Origin: Paracoccus everestensis
GTDB lineage: Bacteria; Pseudomonadota; Alphaproteobacteria; Rhodobacterales; Rhodobacteraceae
Reading direction: 5' to 3'
NCBI RefSeq assembly: GCF_021491915.1
Contig: NZ_CP090836.1
Coordinates: 1,164,501-1,228,500, forward strand
DNA: 64,000 bases
Part shown: positions 47,336-57,367 of the stretch, piece by piece
How the letters are laid out: each line of letters starts with the position of its first letter
Position numbering within the stretch: the stretch's first letter is position 1
Translations under genes and position numbers: made by a program
Notes under the pieces: generated by a model
What the model saw: the letters and a program-made list of their open reading frames with translations, nothing else
What the model was told of the DNA's origin: nothing
Databases searched by the model: none

Positions 47336-48274
47336 TCAGGGCAGGCGGGCCAGGCGGTCGGCCAGCATCGTGAACAGGGCGTCCCGGTCCACGTGGCGGA
47401 TGAAGTTCGCATTTGCCGGGCGGTCGCTCACGCGCCACCAGTCGGCAACCGTCATGCCGGTGGTGAACTGGCCCGCCGTCTCGATTTCCACATTGATATG
47501 GCGTCCGGTGAACAGATCCGGGCGCAGCAGCCAGGCGATGGTGCAGGGATCGTGCAGCGGCGCACCTTCGCTGCCGTATTTTTCCTTGTCGAAGCGTTCG
47601 AAGAAATCGGTCCAGCTGGCAATGGCGGGACCGCAGCGGCCGGGCAGGGCGCGCATCCGTTCGATCCAGTCGCGCGATGTCACCGCCTCGTGCGTGGCAT
47701 CCAGGGGCATCACCACCAGGGGCGCACCCGCGGCAAACACCTCGGCCGCGGCTTCTGGATCCACGAAGATGTTGAATTCGGCGGCCGGGGTGATGTTGCC
47801 CACCTCGAAATAGGCGCCACCCATCAGCACGATTTCCTGGACCCGGCCAATGATGTCGGGCGCGCGGCGGAATGCCTGGGCGATATTGGTCAGCGGCCCG
47901 ATGGGCACCAGCGTTACCGTGCCTGCCGCTTCGCGTCGCAGTGTTTCGATGATGAAATCGACGCCGTGCTGCGATTGCAGGGCAACCGAGGGCGTGGGCA
48001 GTTCGATCCCGTCCAGACCGGATTTTCCATGGACGTGTTCCGCCGTGATCAGCGGACGCACCAGGGGGCGATCGCAACCCGCGAAGACCGGAATGTCGGG
48101 CCGACCCGCCAGTTCGACGATCTTGCGCGCGTTCAGTTCGGTCAGCGCCAGCGGCACATTGCCCGCAACGGCGGTCAGGCCCAGGATCTCAAGCTCGGGA
48201 CTGGCAAGCGCCAGCAGGATCGCCACGGCATCGTCCTGGCCGGGATCCGTGTCGATGATGATCTTGCGCGTCAT
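47336..48274 (-). CDS. Inosine-uridine-preferring nucleoside hydrolase family protein
   Basis: A 312-residue N-ribohydrolase. The calcium/ribose-binding signature IDTDPGQDDAVA sits at 7-16; VPIGPLTNIAQA, MGGAYFEVGNITPAAEFNI and the terminal HDPCTIAWLL with the catalytic His are present. Specificity (purine versus pyrimidine) is not predictable. The ATG at 48274 has AAGAGG upstream. One base from ompH, convergent. Confidence 0.93.
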   Translation of the reverse strand: MTRKIIIDTDPGQDDAVAILLALASPELEILGLTAVAGNVPLALTELNARKIVELAGRPDIPVFAGCDRPLVRPLITAEHVHGKSGLDGIELPTPSVALQSQHGVDFIIETLRREAAGTVTLVPIGPLTNIAQAFRRAPDIIGRVQEIVLMGGAYFEVGNITPAAEFNIFVDPEAAAEVFAAGAPLVVMPLDATHEAVTSRDWIERMRALPGRCGPAIASWTDFFERFDKEKYGSEGAPLHDPCTIAWLLRPDLFTGRHINVEIETAGQFTTGMTVADWWRVSDRPANANFIRHVDRDALFTMLADRLARLP

Positions 48275-48384
48275 GCGAACCTCTTGAACTGTCGCGTTGT
48301 TGTGAAAGGGAAGTTCCGGCGGCGCAAGCCCCCTTGGTTCGGGGATCCATTGACCCCCCGCGCTGCCCGCGCTAGGGGCGCAGC

Positions 48385-50190
48385 ATGGCACGCGCACCCC
48401 TTTTACAACTGACCGACATTTCGCTGACCTTTGGCGGGGATCCCGTATTCGAGGGGCTGTCCCTGAACATCCAGCCGGGCGACCGGGTGGCCCTTGTGGG
48501 GCGCAACGGATCGGGCAAATCGACGCTGATGAAGGTCATGGCGGGCCTGGTCGAGGTCGACCGGGGCGAGATCGTTGTCAGCGCGGGCGTATCGACCGGA
48601 TATATGGAACAGGATCCCGACCTGTCGGGATTTGCGACCCTGGGCGATTTTGCCGCTGCTGGCCTGCCTGAATCCGAATCCTACCGCGTCGAGATGGCGG
48701 CCGAGGGTCTGAAGTTCGATCCCATGCGCCCTGTCGATACCGCATCCGGTGGGGAACGCCGCCGGGCGGCCCTTGCCCGGCTTCTGGCGCAGGCGCCCGA
48801 ACTGATGCTGCTGGACGAACCCACCAACCATCTGGACATCCAGGCAATCGGCTGGCTGGAGGATCACCTGTCCCAGACCCGCGCCGCCTATGTCCTGATC
48901 AGCCACGACCGCGCCTTTCTGCGCCGCCTGACCCGCGCGACCTTGTGGATCGACCGGGGCGAGGTCCGCCGCCAGGAACGCGGCTTCGAGGGATTCGAGG
49001 ACTGGCGCGAAGCCGTCTGGTCTGCCGAGGATGACGCCCGCCACAAGCTGGACCGCAAGATCAAGGCCGAGGCCCGCTGGGCCGTCGAGGGCATCAGCGC
49101 ACGTCGCAAGCGCAACCAGGGCCGGGTCCGTGCCTTGGCCGCGTTGCGCGCCGAACGCAGTGGCCAGATCAGGCGCCAGGGCACGGCGGCAATGGCGTTT
49201 GATTCGGGTCCGCAGTCGGGAAAGAAGGTGATCGAGGCCAAGGGCATCGCCAAGGCCTTTGGCGATCGCACCATTCTGCGGCCTTTCGACCTGCGGGTGA
49301 ACCGGGGCGATCGGGTGGCATTCGTCGGCCCGAACGGCGCGGGCAAGACCACTTTGATCAAGATGCTGACCGGCGAAATCGCCCCCGACGAGGGGACGGT
49401 CAGCCTTGGCACCAATCTGGAACTGGCCGTCTTTGACCAGACCCGCTCGGCGCTGAACCCTGACCAGACCCTTTGGGAATCGCTGACGGGCGATCCCGAT
49501 ATGCGCGTGTCGGGCCGGGCCGACCAGGTCATGGTGCGCGGCCAGCCGCGTCACGTAGTGGCCTATCTCAAGGATTTCCTGTTCGACGACGCCCAGGCCC
49601 GTGCGCCGGTGCGCAGCCTGTCGGGCGGCGAAAAGGCCCGCCTGTTGCTGGCGCGGCTGATGGCGCGCCCGTCCAACCTGCTGGTGCTGGACGAACCCAC
49701 CAACGACCTGGACGTGGAAACGCTGGATCTGTTGCAGGATCTGCTGGGCGATTACGACGGCACCGTTCTGCTGGTCAGCCACGACCGTGACTTCATTGAC
49801 CGCGTGGCCGATACCACCATCGCGATGGAAGGCGATGGACAGGCGACCGTTTATGCCGGCGGGTGGTCCGATTACCGCGCCCAGCGGGGCGAGGATGGAC
49901 CGGTCGCGGTCGAGGTTCCGAAAAAGGCTGACGCGCCGACTGAACGACAGAAAGTCGCCAAGTCCGGCCTGTCCTTTACCGAACGCCACCGCCTGGACGC
50001 GCTGCCCGCCGTGATCGAGCGTCTGGAAGCCGAAATCGCCAAGCTGACCGATTTTCTGGCCCAGCCCGGCCTGTTCCAGACCGCCCCCGCCAAGTTCAAG
50101 AAGGCGACCGAAGCCCTGACCGAACGTCAGGAAGCCCTGGCTGCCGCCGAGGAAGAATGGCTGCTGCTTGAGGAAAAGGCCGACCCCTAG
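48385..50190 (+). CDS. uup: ABC-F family ATPase, Uup-like
   Basis: A 601-residue protein with two ABC modules and no membrane segment. First Walker A GRNGSGKST near 39-47, signature SGGERRR and Walker B LMLLDEPTNH; second module Walker A GPNGAGKTT, SGGEKAR, LLVLDEPTNDLD. A P-site-tRNA-contacting linker lies between, and a C-terminal coiled coil (RLEAEIAKLTDFL) marks the Uup branch. Uup acts on ribosomes or branched DNA in E. coli. Stop shared as CTAG with the next gene. Confidence 0.9.
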   Translation: MARAPLLQLTDISLTFGGDPVFEGLSLNIQPGDRVALVGRNGSGKSTLMKVMAGLVEVDRGEIVVSAGVSTGYMEQDPDLSGFATLGDFAAAGLPESESYRVEMAAEGLKFDPMRPVDTASGGERRRAALARLLAQAPELMLLDEPTNHLDIQAIGWLEDHLSQTRAAYVLISHDRAFLRRLTRATLWIDRGEVRRQERGFEGFEDWREAVWSAEDDARHKLDRKIKAEARWAVEGISARRKRNQGRVRALAALRAERSGQIRRQGTAAMAFDSGPQSGKKVIEAKGIAKAFGDRTILRPFDLRVNRGDRVAFVGPNGAGKTTLIKMLTGEIAPDEGTVSLGTNLELAVFDQTRSALNPDQTLWESLTGDPDMRVSGRADQVMVRGQPRHVVAYLKDFLFDDAQARAPVRSLSGGEKARLLLARLMARPSNLLVLDEPTNDLDVETLDLLQDLLGDYDGTVLLVSHDRDFIDRVADTTIAMEGDGQATVYAGGWSDYRAQRGEDGPVAVEVPKKADAPTERQKVAKSGLSFTERHRLDALPAVIERLEAEIAKLTDFLAQPGLFQTAPAKFKKATEALTERQEALAAAEEEWLLLEEKADP

Positions 50191-51161
50191 GCCCCGCGCG
50201 CGGCGTGATCGCTGATCCAGCCATGGGCGAACTTGATCTTTTCGCGGATCCTCGGCGTGAGGATAAAGGGATACAGGTCGGAATTGTCCAAGGCGCGGTT
50301 GATGTCGTTGATGGCGATGGCGACCGAGGCCGCGATGTTCAGCAGGTTGTCTCCGTTCTCGTCGGCATAGGGCTGATACCCGTCCGGCACCCCCTTCATC
50401 GACAGGCCCGCGCTGACGAAGCTGTCGGTGAAATCCACCATGTGCAGCAGATGGGCCACGGTTTCGGCCCAGTCCTCGTGCGGATGGGAGGTGGCATAGG
50501 CGGTGATGAAATCCTCTCCCGGGGCCTTGGGATTGGCGTAGTGATCTTGCAGGGCGGCGTTGTAATCGGCGGTCTCGTCCCCGAACAGCGCGCGGAATTC
50601 GTCAAGGAAGCCAGGCGCGATGGTCAGCCGGTCGAACAGGAAATGCGCCAGTTCGTGGCGGAAATGGCCGACCATCGACCGGTATTGCTCGCCCATTTCC
50701 CGCTGGCGTTGGACACGGATCAGCTCGTCCGCCTCGGTCACGTTGATGACGATCTCTCCGTTGTCATGGCCCATCATGATCTGCACTGCGCGTCCGCCGC
50801 CGGTATTTTCCGACAGCATCTGGAAACGGGGCCGCATCCCGCCATCGGCGTCGGTGAACCAGTTCCAGTTCGACAGGTTGGCCAGCACCCAGCGTTTCGC
50901 CCGCTCGGCCCGTTCCAGGAGCTGCCGGTTATCGCCGACATTCAGGGCGGGCACGACATCGGACATGGCGCAGGACCGGCACAGCGTCTCGCCGGGGACC
51001 GCGACCCAGTTGCACTGGATGGCCTCGCGGTTGGCGCAAGGCTCTGCCTCGTTCCACATCGCACGGGCTTCGGGCTCATAGAATAGCGGTTCTCCGCAGG
51101 CGCAAAACATATTGTCGAAGTAAACACGAGCATTGCAAGCGGGGCAGGTGAAGCTTTGCAT
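50187..51161 (-). CDS. Zinc-ribbon metallopeptidase family protein
   Basis: A 324-residue predicted zinc peptidase. Residues 1-30 form a zinc ribbon (CPAC ... FCACGEPLF) with further cysteines at 42, 50, 61 and 64. The catalytic HELAH is at 169-173 in GHFRHELAHFLFD, and EDWAETVAHLLH may supply the third ligand. This is the 'putative zinc-binding peptidase' family common in alphaproteobacteria; its substrate is unknown. The ATG at 51161 has AAGGA 9 nt away. Confidence 0.85.
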   Translation of the reverse strand: MQSFTCPACNARVYFDNMFCACGEPLFYEPEARAMWNEAEPCANREAIQCNWVAVPGETLCRSCAMSDVVPALNVGDNRQLLERAERAKRWVLANLSNWNWFTDADGGMRPRFQMLSENTGGGRAVQIMMGHDNGEIVINVTEADELIRVQRQREMGEQYRSMVGHFRHELAHFLFDRLTIAPGFLDEFRALFGDETADYNAALQDHYANPKAPGEDFITAYATSHPHEDWAETVAHLLHMVDFTDSFVSAGLSMKGVPDGYQPYADENGDNLLNIAASVAIAINDINRALDNSDLYPFILTPRIREKIKFAHGWISDHAARGA

Positions 51162-51247
51162 GATGGATGTCCTTGGAGGCTGCTGACCAAGCCGCGTCCG
51201 GTGCCAAGGTTCCATGGCGCAACGAAATTTCGCATGGGCAAGGCTGC

Positions 51248-51276
51248 TTGACTTGGGCCGGGGAATCCGCCATATG
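51248..51276 (+). promoter_or_regulatory. Probable rplU-rpmA promoter
   Basis: TTGACT (51248-51253), a 17-nt spacer and CATATG (51271-51276). It would give a leader of about 140 nt before rplU, which contains several GC-rich inverted repeats. Confidence 0.5.
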
Positions 51277-51424
51277 CAGGCGGACCGGCCGGGCGAACGC
51301 CTTGGGCCGGTGTGTTATTTTCAATGACATCCCCATGCGCGGGATGCGCTGTCCGAAGGCGGGAAAACCCCTGACGCCGGAGCGATCCGGGGCCAAAGGA
51401 CGCGGAAACGAAGGAAACGAAGCG

Positions 51425-51787
51425 ATGTTCGCGGTTCTGAAGACAGGCGGCAAGCAATACAAGGTGCAGGCGGGCGACGTTCTGCGCGTTGAAAAGCTGA
51501 ATGCCGCGGCTGGCGACAAGGTCCAGTTCAACGAAATCCTGATGGTCGGATCGACCCTGGGTGCGCCCATGGTCGAGGGCGCCTGTGTCCAGGCCGAGGT
51601 GATCGACCAGATCAAGGCCGACAAGGTCATCACCTTTGTCAAGCGCCGCCGCAAGCACAGCTCTCAGCGCACGCGCGGGCATCGCCAGCAGCTGACCCTG
51701 CTGCGCGTGACGGATGTTTTGGCCGAAGGCGCTGCCTCGACGGGCGTGAAGATCGCCGTCGGCGCGCGCACCAAAGAAAACGCGTAA
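51425..51787 (+). CDS. rplU: 50S ribosomal protein L21
   Basis: A 120-residue L21: MFAVLKTGGKQYKV at the start, FVKRRRKHSSQRTRGHRQ in the rRNA-binding tail. About 18 residues longer than E. coli L21 owing to a C-terminal extension ending in TKENA, common in this class. GAAGGAAACGAAGCG precedes the ATG. Twelve bases from rpmA. Confidence 0.97.
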   Translation: MFAVLKTGGKQYKVQAGDVLRVEKLNAAAGDKVQFNEILMVGSTLGAPMVEGACVQAEVIDQIKADKVITFVKRRRKHSSQRTRGHRQQLTLLRVTDVLAEGAASTGVKIAVGARTKENA

Positions 51788-51799
51788 GGAGACTGAGCC

Positions 51800-52072
51800 A
51801 TGGCACATAAGAAAGCAGGCGGTTCGTCCCGCAACGGTCGCGACTCGGCTGGCCGCCGTCTGGGCGTCAAGCTGTTCGGCGGGCAGGAAGCCATTGCCGG
51901 CAACATCATCGTACGTCAGCGCGGCACCAAATGGTGGGCCGGCGTCAATGTCGGCATGGGCAAGGATCACACCCTGTTCGCCCTGACCGATGGACAGGTG
52001 ACCTTCAAGAAAGGTCTGAAGGGCCGCACCTTCATTTCGGTGGTTCCCGCGACCCTCGAAGCAGCCGAGTAA
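51800..52072 (+). CDS. rpmA: 50S ribosomal protein L27
   Basis: A 90-residue L27 beginning [20 protein letters not shown], whose N-terminus reaches the peptidyl-transferase centre, so no N-terminal pro-sequence of the Firmicute type. AAGGAGA lies before the ATG. In operon with rplU. Confidence 0.98.
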   Translation: MAHKKAGGSSRNGRDSAGRRLGVKLFGGQEAIAGNIIVRQRGTKWWAGVNVGMGKDHTLFALTDGQVTFKKGLKGRTFISVVPATLEAAE

Positions 52073-52100
52073 CCCGAGCTTAACATTTCAGTGTTACAGG

Positions 52101-52122
52101 GGGATCGGCGAAAGCCGGTCCC
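52101..52122 (+). terminator. Hairpin after rpmA
   Basis: GGGATCGGC, loop GAAA, GCCGGTCCC: a 9-bp stem (one T-G). A weak TGTTTT follows after 7 nt. It stands 29 nt past the rpmA stop and before the GNAT gene, so it may attenuate rather than fully stop transcription. Confidence 0.5.
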
Positions 52123-52151
52123 TCGCCTGTTTTCCGGGAGGGAAAATGGTC

Positions 52152-52730
52152 ATGTCAGCACCGATGAGGGAGGGGACGCGTTTGGACGACCTGAATATTT
52201 CGGACGCCACGCTGAACCAGCCCGTCATCGCCACCGAACGGTTTGTCCTTCGCCCGCTGCGTCCGTCGGATGCGGGGATGATCGCGCATTATACCGGCGA
52301 CAAGCGCGTAGCCGAAGGGACGCGCGCCATTCCACATCCCTTGCCGCCCGGCGCATCGGAAGCCTTTGTCGCGCGCGCCTTGTCCGCTGATCGGACCGAG
52401 GACGTGTGGGCCATCGACGGGTCCGCCAACAAGCTGGCCGAACTGCTGGGCGTCGTGTCCCTGACCCGGATGGAGGGGGATCAGTCCGAACTAGGCTTCT
52501 GGATCGGCGCGGGTTTCTGGAACACCGGCTTCGCGACCGAGGCGGTCGATGCCCTGGTCAAGGCCAACCCCCACAAGGCGCGGACCCTGTTCGCCGAGGT
52601 GTTCCAGGACAATGCCGGATCGGCCCGGGTTCTGACGAACTGCGGCTTCGTTTACCTGGGCGATGCCGAAAGCTGGTCAGTGGCACGCAATGCGCGGGTG
52701 CCGACCTGGACCTATCTGCGCAAGATGTAA
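52152..52730 (+). CDS. GNAT family N-acetyltransferase, RimJ-like
   Basis: A 192-residue acetyltransferase of the type-3 (RimJ/RimL) group: ATERFVLRPLRPSDA at the start, LGFWIGAGFWNTGFATEAVDALV as the acetyl-CoA region, and NAGSARVLTNCGFVYLG near the end. The GxGxxG is altered (NTGFAT). A GNAT gene beside rplU-rpmA is common in this order; the substrate is unknown. The ATG at 52152 lies 9 nt after GGAGG; 52146 is an alternative. Confidence 0.88.
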   Translation: MSAPMREGTRLDDLNISDATLNQPVIATERFVLRPLRPSDAGMIAHYTGDKRVAEGTRAIPHPLPPGASEAFVARALSADRTEDVWAIDGSANKLAELLGVVSLTRMEGDQSELGFWIGAGFWNTGFATEAVDALVKANPHKARTLFAEVFQDNAGSARVLTNCGFVYLGDAESWSVARNARVPTWTYLRKM

Positions 52731-52870
52731 GGCAGGGGGCGCTTGCGCCCCCTCTGGCGCGCGGGCGCGCCATTCACCCCCCGAGGATATTTTTGTGAAG
52801 AAGAAAGCGGGTTGGCGTTTCTGTCCCTCGCGGGATTGCAATCCGTGCCAAGCGCCATACCTCGGGTGGC

Positions 52871-53857
52871 ATGAGCATTCCGTTTTCCCTTCTCGATCTA
52901 TCGCCGGTGCCCGAGGGCTTCGAGGCCGCCGACGCGATCCGCAATACCCTTGATCTGGCGCGCCATGCCGAAAACTGGGGCTATCACCGGTTCTGGCTGG
53001 CCGAACATCACAATATGCCCGGCATTGCCAGTGCCGCCACGGCGGTGCTGATCGGGCTGGTGGCCCAGGTGACAACCCGGATGCGGGTTGGCGCGGGCGG
53101 GATCATGCTGCCCAATCACGCGCCGCTGACCGTGGCCGAGGCGTTCGGCACGCTGGCCACCGCCTTTCCGGGCCGCATCGACCTGGGGCTGGGCCGTGCG
53201 CCGGGCGGCGACGGCGCGGTGATCCGGGCGCTGCGACGCGATCCGATGGCGGACAGCTTTCCGCAGGATGTGGTCGAACTGCTGGACTATCTTGGGCCGG
53301 AACGTCCGGGTGCTGCGGTCCGCGCCTTGCCGGGCGAAGGGACGAACGTGCCCGTCTGGATCCTGGGCAGCAGCCTGTTCGGGGCGCAGTTGGCCGCGCA
53401 TCTGGGCCTGCCTTATGCCTTTGCCAGCCACTTCGCGCCGTCCGACATGGAACGGGCCATCGCCATCTATCGCGAACGGTTCCGGCCTGGGCCGTGGAAC
53501 GACCGGCCGCAGGTAGTGATCGCCATCAACGTCTTTGCTGCCGATGATGCGGATCAGGCGCGCTATCTGCGGACTTCGATGCAACTGGCCTTTGCCCAGT
53601 TGCGCACCGGGGTGCCGGGCAAGCTGCCCCGGCCGGTGCATGACCTAGATGCCGCCATCGGCCCGCAGATGCGGCGCATGGTCGATGAGGCGTTGAAGAT
53701 CAGCGCGGTAGGGGATGCGGCGGCCATAGGGGAGCAGATGCGCGCTTTGATCGCAGCCTATCGCCCGGACGAAGTGATCCTGACCGGGCAGATCCACGAT
53801 CATCAGGCACGCCTGCGCAGCTTCCAGATCGCGGCTGACGTGATGGCGTCCATGTAA
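52871..53857 (+). CDS. LLM-class flavin-dependent oxidoreductase
   Basis: A 328-residue luciferase-like TIM-barrel protein: [53 protein letters not shown] and [10 protein letters not shown] are typical of the MsnO8/YceB-like branch. It should bind FMN; substrate unknown. No flavin reductase is adjacent. Convergent with trpS. Confidence 0.9.
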   Translation: MSIPFSLLDLSPVPEGFEAADAIRNTLDLARHAENWGYHRFWLAEHHNMPGIASAATAVLIGLVAQVTTRMRVGAGGIMLPNHAPLTVAEAFGTLATAFPGRIDLGLGRAPGGDGAVIRALRRDPMADSFPQDVVELLDYLGPERPGAAVRALPGEGTNVPVWILGSSLFGAQLAAHLGLPYAFASHFAPSDMERAIAIYRERFRPGPWNDRPQVVIAINVFAADDADQARYLRTSMQLAFAQLRTGVPGKLPRPVHDLDAAIGPQMRRMVDEALKISAVGDAAAIGEQMRALIAAYRPDEVILTGQIHDHQARLRSFQIAADVMASM

Positions 53858-53876
53858 GGACAGGGCTGACAGGATG

Positions 53877-53929
53877 GCACGCGCTGTCCTGCCGAGGGGC
53901 TTCGGAACACGGGTCGGCAGGATGCGTGC
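53877..53929. repeat. Long imperfect inverted repeat between LLM gene and trpS
   Basis: GCACGC ... TCCTGCCGA (53877-53895) pairs with TCGGCAGGA ... GCGTGC (53914-53929): 15 base pairs with a small internal bulge and an 18-nt loop. An alternative AGGACAG/CTGTCCT stem (starting near 53857) overlaps it and would compete. No T tract follows. Confidence 0.6.
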
Positions 53930-54024
53930 TGGAAGCCCGAGCTGTTGAAGCAGTACGATATTCGCACCAGCCATGAAAACGCTGCCGATGCATCCACATC
54001 GGCGGCTTATCAATGACCCGGAAA

Positions 54025-55059
54025 TCAGGAACGGGTGCGCAGCAGGCCCATGATCTCTTTGGTGCGTTCCAAAATCGGGGTTGCGATCTCGTCCGCCCGG
54101 ATCGCGCCCTTTCCCAGGATGCGGTCGATTTCGGCAGGGTCGGCCAGGTAATCGTTCATCCGTTGCGTGATCGGTTCCAGCGAGGCCACGGCCAGTTCCG
54201 CAAGCGCGGGCTTGAAGGCGCCGAATCCCTGGCCTTCGAACTGCGACAGAACCTGGTCGGGCGTCTGGTCCGCCAGGGCGGCATAGATGTTGATCAGATT
54301 CTTCGCCTCGGGCCGGTCTTTCAGGCCGTCCATGCTGCCGGGCAGGGGGTCGGCATCGGTACGGGCCTTGCGGATTTTCTGGGCGATGGCATCGGCATCG
54401 TCGGTCAGGTTGATGCGGCTGGCGTCCGAGGGATCGGATTTCGACATCTTCTTGCTGCCATCGCGCAGCGACATCACGCGGGTTGCTACGCCCTCGATCA
54501 GCGGTTCGGTGATCGGGAACTGCTCGACCCCGTAGTCGTGGTTGAACTTGGCCGCGATGTCGCGGGTCAGTTCCAGATGCTGCTTCTGATCCTCGCCCAC
54601 GGGAACGGCGGTCGCCTGATAGGTCAGGATGTCGGCCGCCATCAGCGCCGGATAGGCCAGCAGACCCAGGCTGACGTTTTCGGTGTTCTTGCCCGCCTTG
54701 TCCTTGAACTGGGTCATCCGGTACATCCAGCCGACGCGCGCCACGGTATTGAAAAGCCAAGCCATTTCGGCATGGGCAGAAACCTGGCTTTGGTTGAACA
54801 GGATGGATTGCTGCGGGTCCACTCCAGATGCCATGAAGGCCGCCGCAGCCTCTCGGATATTGCGGCGCAGCTTCTCGGGTTCCTGCCAGACGGTGATCGC
54901 GTGCAGGTCCACCAGGCAATAGATCGTCTCGGCCTCGCCCCCCTGCAGGGCCGCGAAACGCTTCAACGCCCCAAGGTAATTGCCCAGGGTCAGCCCGCCA
55001 GAGGGTTGGATCCCCGAAAAGATACGCGGCGTGAAACGGGTTTTCGTCGTCTCGGTCAT
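54025..55059 (-). CDS. trpS: Tryptophanyl-tRNA synthetase
   Basis: A 344-residue class I synthetase. The HIGH-equivalent is in [20 protein letters not shown] is exact in [11 protein letters not shown], and the Trp-pocket block [12 protein letters not shown] is present. The ATG at 55059 is chosen over 55119. Divergent from the rhomboid-like gene; close to murJ-glnD as in other Rhodobacterales. Confidence 0.96.
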   Translation of the reverse strand: MTETTKTRFTPRIFSGIQPSGGLTLGNYLGALKRFAALQGGEAETIYCLVDLHAITVWQEPEKLRRNIREAAAAFMASGVDPQQSILFNQSQVSAHAEMAWLFNTVARVGWMYRMTQFKDKAGKNTENVSLGLLAYPALMAADILTYQATAVPVGEDQKQHLELTRDIAAKFNHDYGVEQFPITEPLIEGVATRVMSLRDGSKKMSKSDPSDASRINLTDDADAIAQKIRKARTDADPLPGSMDGLKDRPEAKNLINIYAALADQTPDQVLSQFEGQGFGAFKPALAELAVASLEPITQRMNDYLADPAEIDRILGKGAIRADEIATPILERTKEIMGLLRTRS

Positions 55060-55135
55060 ATGCGGGCCTGCTTGGAATTTGCCTGCGCTTGGCTTAGCCC
55101 TTGGCCGCAACGACCGCAACCGCGAAGGAAATCCG

Positions 55136-55837
55136 ATGCGTCAGGCCATGCCCGTCTCGCCCCTCAACCCGCTGCCGGCGGTTCTTTGGGCCTTGGCTCT
55201 GCCGGCCATCGCAGGAGAGGTCGTGTTCCTGCTGGGCCAGACGGGGCTGATCGGCGGCGCGCAAGGTATCGGCCTGCGGCTGAGCGCGCTGCAGATGACT
55301 GCCTTCGCGCCCGAGATGGTGCAACGGATGTGGCAGGTCGGCACCCTAGATTGGGACCAGGCCTATCGCATCCTGTCATACAGCTTCGTCAATTCGTCCT
55401 TTACCCATGCGCTGTTCGTGGTGGTCTTCACGCTGGCGCTTGGCAACATGATCGCGCGGGAATTCCGTCCCTGGGCGGTTGTCGCGCTGTTTTTGGGGTC
55501 GGCCATCGGCGGGGCGTTGGTTTACACCGCAGCGATCTCGGTCCTGCCGGGACGGCCCGGCCCGCTGATCGGCGGCTATCCGGCGGTCTATGGGCTGGTC
55601 GGTGCCTTCACCTTTCTGCTGTGGTCGCGGCTGGGGGCGGTCCATGCCAACCGGATGCGGGCCTTCACGCTGATCGGAATGCTGCTGGCGTTCCAACTGG
55701 TCTTCGGCATCGTCTTCGGCGGCGCCGGCTATGGCTGGATTGCCGAGCTTGCGGGGTTCGGGGCAGGCTTCCTGCTCAGCTTTGTGCTGGTCGATGGCGG
55801 CGTGCAGCGGGTCTTGCGCCAGATCCGAGCGCGTTAA
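55136..55837 (+). CDS. Rhomboid-family membrane protein, probably inactive
   Basis: A 233-residue polytopic protein with the rhomboid layout: [24 protein letters not shown] (L1/TM2) and [15 protein letters not shown] (TM4). The catalytic serine of GxSG is Tyr148 and the catalytic histidine of AHxxG is Glu204 (AELAGFGAG), so both dyad residues are missing. It probably binds or escorts membrane clients, as pseudo-rhomboids do, but that is inference. GAAGGAAA precedes the ATG. The stop overlaps the murJ stop in TTAA. Confidence 0.85.
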   Translation: MRQAMPVSPLNPLPAVLWALALPAIAGEVVFLLGQTGLIGGAQGIGLRLSALQMTAFAPEMVQRMWQVGTLDWDQAYRILSYSFVNSSFTHALFVVVFTLALGNMIAREFRPWAVVALFLGSAIGGALVYTAAISVLPGRPGPLIGGYPAVYGLVGAFTFLLWSRLGAVHANRMRAFTLIGMLLAFQLVFGIVFGGAGYGWIAELAGFGAGFLLSFVLVDGGVQRVLRQIRAR

Positions 55838-57363
55838 CGGCGCCTGACGGCTGCCTTTAGTTCCGACAGCCGATAAGCGCGGGTCAGGAAGCTGAGCGTG
55901 AAATAGACCGCCGCGCCCCCGAAGACCAGGATCACCAGGCCCGGGACGCGGCCGATTCCAGCATCGTCAAGCCAACCCATCATTGCCCAAAGGGCCCCCG
56001 CCATCAGGGCCGATGACAGCACGATCAGCGGCGTCTTGCGGCGCAGGCGGTCGTCGGCGCGCGCGGCATCGCCCATGGCCCGGGTGCCCCACCACAACTG
56101 CACGACCATGATCCACGCGGCGATGGTGGTGCCAAGGGCGGCGGCCAGAAAGCCCAGCCAGGGCATTAATCCGAACGCCACCAGCGCATTCACGACCATC
56201 GACCACAAGGCATAGCGGAACGGAGTCCTTGTATCCTCGCGCGCGAAATACAGCGGTTGCAGGATTTTTTGCAGCACGAAGGCGGGCAAGCCGAAGGCAT
56301 AGACGATCAGTGCGCGGGCGGTCTGGGTGGTGTCATAGGCAGTGAACTGTCCGCGTTCGAACAAGGTACGCACCATCGGCTCGGCGATGACGGCGATGGC
56401 GAAGGCGGCGGGCAGGGTCAGGAACAGGCCGAATTCGGTCGCGCGGGAATAGGCGGACTGGCCGCCCGCGTGATCGCCCGCCCGCAACCGGCGGGCCAGT
56501 TCGGGCAGCAGGACCACGGCCACCGCTGCACCCACCACGCCTAAAGGCAACTGATACAGGCGGTCGGAATAGGACAGCCAGGAAATCGCACCCTCGAAAT
56601 GGCTGGCGACCTGGCGGCCCACCAGCAGGTTGATCTGCACCACGCCGCCCGCGAAGGCGGCAGGCAGGGCCACGGCCAGCAGGCGGCGCATATCCGGCGT
56701 CAGGCGCGGACGCTGCGGGCGGAAGGACCAGCCGGTGCGACGGGCATCCCACCAGACAAGCGCAAGCTGGGCGACCCCCGTCAGCGGCGTGGCCCATGCC
56801 AGCGTCAGGCCCACGTCCCATCCCTGCCACCAGGCCACCGCCATGGCCGCGATGAACAAAAGGTTCAGCAACACCGGCGCGGCGGCCGCGGCGGTAAAGC
56901 GGCCATTCGCGTTCAGCACGCCCGAGATCATCGAGGCCAGCGAGATCAGCAGGATATAGGGAAACATGATCCGGCCATACTGCACGGCCAGCGGAAAGCG
57001 TTCGTCGCCCGAAAATCCCGAGGCCATTAGCCAGACCAACCCCGGCATGAAGACCATGGCCATGGCGGACAGGATCAGGACGGCCATCAGCAGGCCCGAA
57101 AAAGCCTCGGAGGCAAAGCGTTGCGCATCCGCGCGGTCGTCCAGCTTCTTGGAAAACATCGGCACGAAAGCCGTGTTGAACGCCCCTTCCGCGAAAAAGC
57201 GGCGGAACATATTGGGCAGGGACAGGCCCACGAAGAATGCATCCGCCACCGCGCCGCTGCCCAGCCAGGCGGCCATCAGGATGTCGCGGACAAAGCCCGA
57301 CACACGCGACACGAAGGTCCAGATCCCTACGGAAAGGAACCCGCGCACCAATCCCGATTTCAT
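55834..57363 (-). CDS. murJ: Lipid II flippase MurJ
   Basis: A 509-residue MATE/MOP-fold transporter with 14 predicted helices that flips lipid II. N-terminal TFVSRVSGFVRDILMAAWLGSGAVADAFFVGLSLPNMFRRFFAEGAFNTAF (in two blocks) is diagnostic, including the conserved Arg of SRVSGF and RRFFAEGA. The ATG at 57363 fits the family. Four bases after the glnD stop, so co-transcribed with it. Confidence 0.95.
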   Translation of the reverse strand: MKSGLVRGFLSVGIWTFVSRVSGFVRDILMAAWLGSGAVADAFFVGLSLPNMFRRFFAEGAFNTAFVPMFSKKLDDRADAQRFASEAFSGLLMAVLILSAMAMVFMPGLVWLMASGFSGDERFPLAVQYGRIMFPYILLISLASMISGVLNANGRFTAAAAAPVLLNLLFIAAMAVAWWQGWDVGLTLAWATPLTGVAQLALVWWDARRTGWSFRPQRPRLTPDMRRLLAVALPAAFAGGVVQINLLVGRQVASHFEGAISWLSYSDRLYQLPLGVVGAAVAVVLLPELARRLRAGDHAGGQSAYSRATEFGLFLTLPAAFAIAVIAEPMVRTLFERGQFTAYDTTQTARALIVYAFGLPAFVLQKILQPLYFAREDTRTPFRYALWSMVVNALVAFGLMPWLGFLAAALGTTIAAWIMVVQLWWGTRAMGDAARADDRLRRKTPLIVLSSALMAGALWAMMGWLDDAGIGRVPGLVILVFGGAAVYFTLSFLTRAYRLSELKAAVRRR

Positions 57364-57367
57364 GTAT

